Positions 55,336-64,000 of a DNA stretch of 64,000 nucleotides are shown in pieces. The translations under genes were made by a program, and so were the position numbers. The notes beneath the pieces are model-generated. The model was not told where the DNA came from, did not search any database, and saw only the letters and a program-made list of their open reading frames with translations. Positions within the stretch are counted from its first letter, which is position 1. Each line of letters begins with the position of its first letter. Origin of the DNA: Bradyrhizobium sp. CB3481 (GTDB lineage Bacteria > Pseudomonadota > Alphaproteobacteria > Rhizobiales > Xanthobacteraceae); contig NZ_CP121647.1 in NCBI RefSeq assembly GCF_029714305.1, positions 2,996,501-3,060,500 of the forward strand, in the 5' to 3' direction.

Positions 55336-55551
55336 CTAGCCGTCCGGCTGCTCTACATCAGGCGGCCGGGGGCTGGCGTCCGGCGCCTCTTTACTCTTGG
55401 CGGAAAGGTCGGCGGCCTTGTCGAGGAAGCCCGCGGCGACATCCGGATCCGTGGTGGCCATTGCAAATTTCAGGAAGGTTGCCGCTTGTTCACTCAGATA
55501 TTTTTTACCCGGCACAATCTGGTTCCCCGTTGCTACCGCTAACCGCCGCAC
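55336..55551 (-). CDS. Small hypothetical protein
   Basis: Up to 71 residues. KKYLSEQAATFLKFAMATTD, PDVAAGFLDKAADLSAKSKE, then a Pro/Asp tail (DASPRPPDVEQPDG). The central helix-turn-helix-like repeat (TADPDVA..L..KAADL) is a style seen in Bradyrhizobium proteins. The start is uncertain because the first 15 codons are weak. Confidence 0.5.
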   Translation of the reverse strand: MRRLAVATGNQIVPGKKYLSEQAATFLKFAMATTDPDVAAGFLDKAADLSAKSKEAPDASPRPPDVEQPDG

Positions 55552-55647
55552 CCGTCCGATTACGCGCTGCGGCGGAATCCGTTCCGCGGGAACAGTACAA
55601 AAGTGAACTTTAATGGGGGAGGTGTGGCCGGCTGCCTGGAGGCGGCG

Positions 55648-55821
55648 TCAGTCCTTGCCTAGGAGCTTGCCGGTCTCTTTGTGGATGAGATGAAGCCGGG
55701 TGCAGGCAAGGCACACGACCGACACATAGGCATTGCGCTCGTCCTCCGGCGTGGGGTCCGGAAGCCAGTGCTGAACGTTGGTGCCCAATTGGGGGCATTT
55801 GAAGAGGATGTGACGGCCCAT
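55648..55821 (-). CDS. Small zinc-ribbon-like protein
   Basis: 57 residues: MGRHILFKCPQLGTNVQHWL, then AYVSVVCLACTRLHLIHKET and GKLLGKD. One CP and one C-x-x-C give a possible Cys3 zinc site. Similar short KCP..G..VQHWL proteins are widespread in Bradyrhizobium, as far as I recall. Function unknown. Confidence 0.68.
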   Translation of the reverse strand: MGRHILFKCPQLGTNVQHWLPDPTPEDERNAYVSVVCLACTRLHLIHKETGKLLGKD

Positions 55822-55991
55822 CCGGTTGACTAAGCAGAGCCTTTGGGCCGGGTCACTTCCGTATGATTGCGTAGTTGGGGAAGGGAAAGGCTGGATCGCT
55901 CCCGCCAGGGAAGCGGCGCCCCGGCTATCCCGAGACCATCTCGATCAGGGTCACGAAGGTTGCCGGCCAGGGGGCGGGCTCCGGACCTCCA

Positions 55992-56300
55992 TCACGATCG
56001 GACTTTTGCCAATCGTCCCGGGCCACCCTGCCTGACGCATTCGTTGACCTTATTGTCCATCACCTCGACCTCGGCGTTGGATGGAATATTGCAGTGGCTG
56101 GTTGCGTTGGGAGGGATCGCCATCCGGCAATCAGGCCCCTTCATTTCGGCGCGGACGGCGGCGCGGCACCGATATCCGAGCGACTGTGCCTGCACCTGTC
56201 GGTTCGCTTTCTGTTCCGCTAGCGCGGCTCCATTCCAGGCTGCGAAAGCCACGCAGATTGTCGAGCCTGCGATGAAACTCCTTGCCGAGAGAGACTTCAT
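55992..56300 (-). CDS. Small exported hypothetical protein
   Basis: 102 residues from ATG 56298-56300 with a strong GGAGG upstream. Signal peptide (SFIAGSTICVAFAAWNGAAL), then a cysteine-bearing mature part (GYRCRAAVRAEMKGPDCRMA, TSHCNIPSNAEVEVMDN, VNECVRQGG). Four cysteines suggest disulfides and a periplasmic place. No family known. Confidence 0.7.
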   Translation of the reverse strand: MKSLSARSFIAGSTICVAFAAWNGAALAEQKANRQVQAQSLGYRCRAAVRAEMKGPDCRMAIPPNATSHCNIPSNAEVEVMDNKVNECVRQGGPGRLAKVRS

Positions 56301-56456
56301 GGGGGCACCTCCGTTTTGGAGTGAGGATGTAAAGCGTAATCCTAAAGTTGAAATTTGGACATTCGCCAAATCAGCAGGGGACGCTTGGCATTAAGGATGG
56401 GGGGGGGGACGCGGATTTCCGGTGCTGGGCGCAGGCCAGCACCAGATTTCCAAAAA

Positions 56457-56471
56457 GAACATATTGCGAAC
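56457..56471 (+). promoter_or_regulatory. LexA (SOS) box of recA
   Basis: GAACATATTGCGAAC is the alphaproteobacterial LexA motif GAAC-N7-GAAC, 105 bases before the recA start. A third GAAC follows at 56475. Confidence 0.85.
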
Positions 56472-56576
56472 ATAGAACAAACGTGGTACGGATTTTCCCA
56501 GACAAAAATCGCATCAAAAAAGCCTCTCGCCGCCGTTTGTCCCGCTCGCGAATCCCCGCCATAAGGAGCACGTAAG

Positions 56577-57668
<1,092 letters not shown>

Positions 57669-57712
57669 GTTTTAGAATCGCTTTGGGGGTTAAGGCCCGA
57701 AGCGTGACAGAC

Positions 57713-57765
57713 GGGCGCTGCGGACGTTGAGTTGCCGACGTTCGCAGCGCCCGTTTTTGTTTTGC
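57713..57765 (+). terminator. Rho-independent terminator after recA
   Basis: GGGCGCTGCGGACGT pairs with ACGTTCGCAGCGCCC (one mismatch), 10-base loop, followed by GTTTTTGTTTT. Confidence 0.92.
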
Positions 57766-57781
57766 TCGTATTGGTACTCGC

Positions 57782-58765
57782 ATGACGCGTCTGGTCCTGA
57801 CGGCTGATTCCTCCAGTGCAGGTGGCATTGCATCGGCAGGTCACGCCGATCTGGCTGTGGCGATCGAGCTTCGGATGGTCTTTGGACCGCCGCGTTCCGA
57901 TGCAGATCTTGCAGCGTTTTTGGCTCCACGAACAAACCAGCAGGCGGAGTCGCACTGGCTGGATTTCATGCCACCGCAGCGCCCGCAGAAATTCGGGATG
58001 AAAGACCTCGGATTGATCGAGGTCTGCCGGCGTTTCGAAACGGTCGAACTCTGGATGGACACCGAGCCGAATGCCCAACTGGTGCTGATCTGGCTGCTCG
58101 ATCATCTCGGTGCACTAGCCAAAGACCTGGGCCTCACGCTGAGGCATGTGGATGCCTCTCTCGGCGAGATAGAACCGGAGCGCCTCGCCAAAATGAAGTT
58201 TATGGGCGTTGCGATTGGCGACCATCATCTCGAGATCGCAAACTTGGCGTGGCAGGCTTTTCGGGCGCCGGCGCCGCATGCGTGGTTCGATCTCCTGGCA
58301 AAGGATTTGAGCGTCCTGCCGCAGCTTCGGCACTGCGTTGTCGAAATGCTGGAAGAACTGCCGGGGCGCGCTACTGGGCTTGGTGCGTCGGAAATGCGGA
58401 TGTTGGAGTTGATCTCGGCCGGCTATGTGCAGCCGTTCGACATATTTCCCCACTACCGGGAGCGCTTTCAGCGCCGCGTGTTCGGTTATTGGGAAGCGGG
58501 GGCTCTCCTGGAAGGGCTCGCGCTTGCCCCAGTGCCTGCTGTCTCGGGTCTCACAGAGTGGCCATTCTCGCTCGAGATGCACAACGAGCGCGAGCGCCTC
58601 GTGCGCTACAAGGAAAGTCGGCTGTCGCTCACTGCGCTCGGCAAGGCAATCTTGGCCGGCAGCGAAGATTTCAGCCGGCATAACCCAATCGACCGCTGGT
58701 GGGGTGGCACACATCTCACTAACGACCGGCTGTGGCGCTGGGATCCGGTCCTGCTGGTGCCGTAG
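57782..58765 (+). CDS. Conserved hypothetical, DUF1835-like
   Basis: 327 residues. The N-terminal part MTRLVLTADSSSAGGIASAG, GHADLAVAIELRMVFGPP, LIEVCRRFETVELWMDTEPN and AQLVLIWLLDHLGAL resembles the DUF1835 pattern (nucleotide-binding-like strand, then W.....QL.L..LL). The C-terminus is rich in Trp/Arg (RWWGGTHLTNDRLWRWDPVL), as in the matching C-terminal domain. Function unknown; it lies directly after the recA terminator and has no clear promoter. Confidence 0.6.
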   Translation: MTRLVLTADSSSAGGIASAGHADLAVAIELRMVFGPPRSDADLAAFLAPRTNQQAESHWLDFMPPQRPQKFGMKDLGLIEVCRRFETVELWMDTEPNAQLVLIWLLDHLGALAKDLGLTLRHVDASLGEIEPERLAKMKFMGVAIGDHHLEIANLAWQAFRAPAPHAWFDLLAKDLSVLPQLRHCVVEMLEELPGRATGLGASEMRMLELISAGYVQPFDIFPHYRERFQRRVFGYWEAGALLEGLALAPVPAVSGLTEWPFSLEMHNERERLVRYKESRLSLTALGKAILAGSEDFSRHNPIDRWWGGTHLTNDRLWRWDPVLLVP

Positions 58766-58768
58766 ACT

Positions 58769-58858
58769 GTAGGATGGGTAGAGCGGAGCGAAACCCATCA
58801 TCGTGCGGCTTGCGCTATAATGGATGCGATGGGTTTCGCTCTGCTCTACCCATCCTAC
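58769..58858. repeat. Palindromic intergenic repeat, family A (second copy)
   Basis: GTAGGATGGGTAGAGCGGAG, then GCGAAACCCATC, mirrored by GATGGGTTTCGCTCTGCTCT and ACCCATCCTAC. Both ends match the copy at 36172-36252. It lies four bases before the stop-side end of gcvP. Confidence 0.9.
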
Positions 58859-58862
58859 AAAG

Positions 58863-61748
<2,886 letters not shown>

Positions 61749-61771
61749 GATTATGTATCCTCAATATTGCT

Positions 61772-61874
61772 CGTCATGCCCCGCGAAGGCGGGGCGTCCA
61801 GTACGCCGGGAATTCAGCGAACGAGCCGAAAGGCCGCGGCGTACTGGATCGTCCGCCTGCGCGGACGATGACAG
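61772..61874. repeat. Palindromic intergenic repeat, family C (second copy)
   Basis: CGTCATGCCCCGCGAAGGCG, CCAGTACGCC, then GGCGTACTGGATCGTCCGCC and CGCGGACGATGACAG. It matches the copy at 51934-52036. It lies inside the gcv operon between gcvH and gcvP. Confidence 0.85.
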
Positions 61875-61903
61875 CGAGTGTGTGGTTGCCGAGTGCATCA
61901 TCC

Positions 61904-62269
61904 TCACGCCGTATGGGCCTTGTAGGCGGCTTCATCCATCAGGCCGCCGAGTTCGCTTTTGTCTGCGATCTTCAGCTTGAAAAACCAGGCCTTGCCGCCG
62001 GCGTCGGAATTGACCAGCGCGGGCTCGGCGGCGAGCGCCTCGTTGACCTCGACCACCTCGCCCGAGATTGGCGCGTAGACGTCGCTAGCGGCCTTCACCG
62101 ATTCGACGACCGCGGCGGCTTCGGCCTTCTTCAAGCTGCGGCCGACCTTGGGCAGGTCGACGAACACGACGTCGCCGAGCTGCGATTGCGCGTAGTCCGT
62201 CACCCCGATGGTGGCGACATCGCCCTCGATGCGGATCCATTCGTGGTCGGAGGTGAACAGCGTCGTCAT
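61904..62269 (-). CDS. gcvH: Glycine cleavage H protein
   Basis: 121 residues, typical for Gcv[41 protein letters not shown] and [20 protein letters not shown]; the lipoylated lysine is Lys59 in ESVKAASD. It shuttles the methylamine intermediate between P and T proteins. It starts 18 bases after the gcvT stop. Confidence 0.98.
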   Translation of the reverse strand: MTTLFTSDHEWIRIEGDVATIGVTDYAQSQLGDVVFVDLPKVGRSLKKAEAAAVVESVKAASDVYAPISGEVVEVNEALAAEPALVNSDAGGKAWFFKLKIADKSELGGLMDEAAYKAHTA

Positions 62270-62287
62270 GAAGTGGTCCTCTGTGAA

Positions 62288-63433
62288 TCAGCGTTTATAG
62301 GTGTTGGGAACGAAGGGCATCGGCGCGACTTGCATCGGCAGGCGCTGGCCCCGCACTTCGGCGAATACTTTCGCGCCGCTCGTTGCGAGCGATGTCGGCA
62401 GATAGCCCATCGCAACCGGTGCATTGAGGCTCGGCCCGAAGCCGCCGGAGGTGACGCGGCCGATAGCCTCGCTGGAAGTGCCGTCCGCAAACAGCAGCGC
62501 GCCCTCGCGCACCGGCGCGCGGCCCTCGGCCCGCAGGCCGACGCGGCGGCGCGCGGCGCCTTTTTCGAACTGGGAAAGGATCTTGTCCGCGCCCGGGAAT
62601 CCGCCGGCGCGGGCGCCGCCGCTACGGCGGCTTTTCTGCACCGACCACTCCAGCGCGCCCTCGACCGGCGTCGTCGTGCTGTCGATGTCGTGGCCGTAGA
62701 GGCAGAGGCCGGCTTCGAGCCGCAGGCTGTCGCGGGCGCCGAGACCGATTGACAGGACATCAGGATTTTGCAGCAGCATCGTCACCAGCGCCTCGGCCTG
62801 GGGGCCAGGCACCGAAATCTCAAAGCCGTCCTCGCCGGTATAGCCGGAGCGGGAGACGAAGCAGTCGAAGCCGGCGACCTTGCGCGGGCCGGCATCCATG
62901 AATTTCATCGCGGTGACGTCGGCGCCAAGCCTTGCCAGTGCCGATTCGGCCTTTGGTCCCTGCAGCGCGACCAGCGCGCGGTCGCCGAGCGAATCGATGA
63001 TGCAGCTTTCGGAGAGATGCGCGCGCAAATGCGCCTCGTCCTCCTTCTTGCAGGCGGCGTTGACGACCAGAAACAGATGGTCGCCGAAATTCGCCACCAT
63101 CAGGTCGTCGAGCAGGCCGCCATCGTCATTGGTGAACTGGGCGTAGCGCTGCCGTCCCGGCGCCACAGCTACAATGTCCTGCGGCACCAGCCGCTCCAGC
63201 GCCTGCGCGGCATCCTCGACCCGCCCCGATTTGGCCCGCAGCGCGAGCTGACCCATGTGGGAGACGTCGAACAGACCGGCGGCGCTGCGGGTATGGAGGT
63301 GCTCCTTGAGTACGCCGGGCGCGAATTGCACCGGCATCTCGTAGCCGGCAAACGGAACCATCTTGCCGCCGCGCGCCACATGGAGCGCGTGCAATGGTGT
63401 GCGTTTCAGGGGGGAAGCGTCGCGTGCCAGCAT
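62288..63433 (-). CDS. gcvT: Aminomethyltransferase (T protein)
   Basis: 381 residues from ATG 63431-63433, GAGG nine bases upstream; GTG 63448 is an alternative. Motifs are GKMVPFAGYEMPVQFAPGVL, RSAAGLFDVSHMGQLALRAK, CIIDSLGDRALVALQGPKAE and SRSGYTGEDGFEISVPGPQA, then RDSLRLEAGLCLYGHDIDST. It transfers the methylene group to tetrahydrofolate. First gene of the operon, behind a glycine riboswitch. Confidence 0.97.
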   Translation of the reverse strand: MLARDASPLKRTPLHALHVARGGKMVPFAGYEMPVQFAPGVLKEHLHTRSAAGLFDVSHMGQLALRAKSGRVEDAAQALERLVPQDIVAVAPGRQRYAQFTNDDGGLLDDLMVANFGDHLFLVVNAACKKEDEAHLRAHLSESCIIDSLGDRALVALQGPKAESALARLGADVTAMKFMDAGPRKVAGFDCFVSRSGYTGEDGFEISVPGPQAEALVTMLLQNPDVLSIGLGARDSLRLEAGLCLYGHDIDSTTTPVEGALEWSVQKSRRSGGARAGGFPGADKILSQFEKGAARRRVGLRAEGRAPVREGALLFADGTSSEAIGRVTSGGFGPSLNAPVAMGYLPTSLATSGAKVFAEVRGQRLPMQVAPMPFVPNTYKR

Positions 63434-63484
63434 CGTCAAGGCCCTCACGGGTTCCGGAGACCAGTCTCCGAAAACCCATAGAAA

Positions 63485-63660
63485 GCCCCATCTGTCGCTG
63501 TGCCTGAGAGTATTATCCCGTCGGCGGACGCCCTGGGCATTTGGCCCGGCGTCTCTTTCCAGATGCTATTTCGTCACGCGGTCCGTTTGCCTGAGAGTTT
63601 CCGGGGCGGTTGCTCCTTCGGCGCCGGCGCTGAAGCCGATCTCTCCCGACGTGACGTCTT
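63485..63660 (-). promoter_or_regulatory. Tandem glycine riboswitch for the gcv operon
   Basis: Read on the minus strand, each aptamer ends in CTCTCAGGCA (plus-strand TGCCTGAGAG near 63500 and 63590). A GGGAGAGA-type start lies near 63640 (plus TCTCTCCC) and a second GAAAGAGACGCC start near 63550. This gives two consecutive glycine aptamers, the cooperative form known upstream of gcvT. Glycine binding would turn the operon on. Confidence 0.9.
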
Positions 63661-63678
63661 AACAGATATGAGGGAAAC

Positions 63679-63697
63679 ACAGGCTTGCCAAGCCTGT
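63679..63697. repeat. Palindrome between the gcv riboswitch and alaS
   Basis: ACAGGCTTGCCAAGCCTGT is a perfect 19-base palindrome around one central C. It lies just upstream of the riboswitch on the minus strand, close to a TTGACA sequence. It could be an operator or a small bidirectional hairpin. Confidence 0.55.
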
Positions 63698-63806
63698 CAA
63701 CGCAGGCGCAGCATTATCAACGGGAGTTGCGTGCCCATCTTGTGTGCTGCGGCAACCCTATGATCTGCCTGCACAGTTTCTGGACAGTGCAGGCGGCAAT
63801 GTCTAA

Positions 63807-64000
<194 letters not shown>

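Overview
The window looks like the chromosome of a Bradyrhizobium-type alphaproteobacterium. Coding density and GC are high. recA carries the alphaproteobacterial LexA-type direct repeat GAAC-N7-GAAC. A glycine-cleavage operon sits behind a tandem glycine riboswitch, next to the start of alaS. Several long palindromic intergenic repeats recur in the right half. A nifH-derived leader with a NifA/sigma-54 promoter lies at 30.4-30.7 kb, which points to a symbiotic nitrogen fixer. The genus is inferred from protein style and memory; no database was searched.

Left part (1 to about 35.2 kb) is accessory, island-like DNA full of broken genes. In order it holds: a frameshifted HWE sensor kinase; a DUF2285-type protein; an OLD-family ATPase/TOPRIM nuclease next to a phosphoribosyltransferase-like gene; an intact LysR-controlled catabolic cluster (2-hydroxycarboxylate transporter, HpcH/CitE-like lyase, CaiB-type CoA-transferase, exported amidohydrolase) at 5.1-10.7 kb; a decayed serine recombinase; and an IS3-family element (13948-17840) split by a 2.7 kb large-serine-recombinase element whose attL, attR, attP and attB can be read from the sequence. 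Then come two diverged copies of a small secreted four-cysteine protein (17.8-18.4 and 28.4-28.8 kb), prophage scraps, relics of phaC, rpoN, a nitrilase, a ParB-like gene and an IS4 transposase, an intact gdhA, and an intact grxC. At 30.3-31.4 kb a secreted trypsin-like protease is fused in frame behind the nifH promoter, ribosome binding site and first codons. Beyond it lie broken ATP-grasp, subtilase and LCAT-like lipase genes.

Right part (about 35.3 kb to the end) is compact and mostly intact, core-like DNA. It holds two XRE/MmyB-type regulators, a TesB-like thioesterase, an FrnE-like DsbA protein, a NIPSNAP protein, a cupin/GNAT pair, a CHASE2-PAS-GGDEF-EAL protein, a FecR protein divergent from an orphan TpsB (ShlB/FhaC) pore, a lipoprotein, a caspase-like protein, a PQQ dehydrogenase, a hotdog thioesterase, several small conserved proteins, a PilZ protein, recA, gcvP-gcvH-gcvT (minus strand) and the 5' end of alaS.

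The best candidates for something undescribed are the nifH::serine-protease chimera under apparent NifA/sigma-54 control, and the recombinase element whose attachment site lies inside its own coding operon, so that excision should restore an open reading frame that integration breaks.
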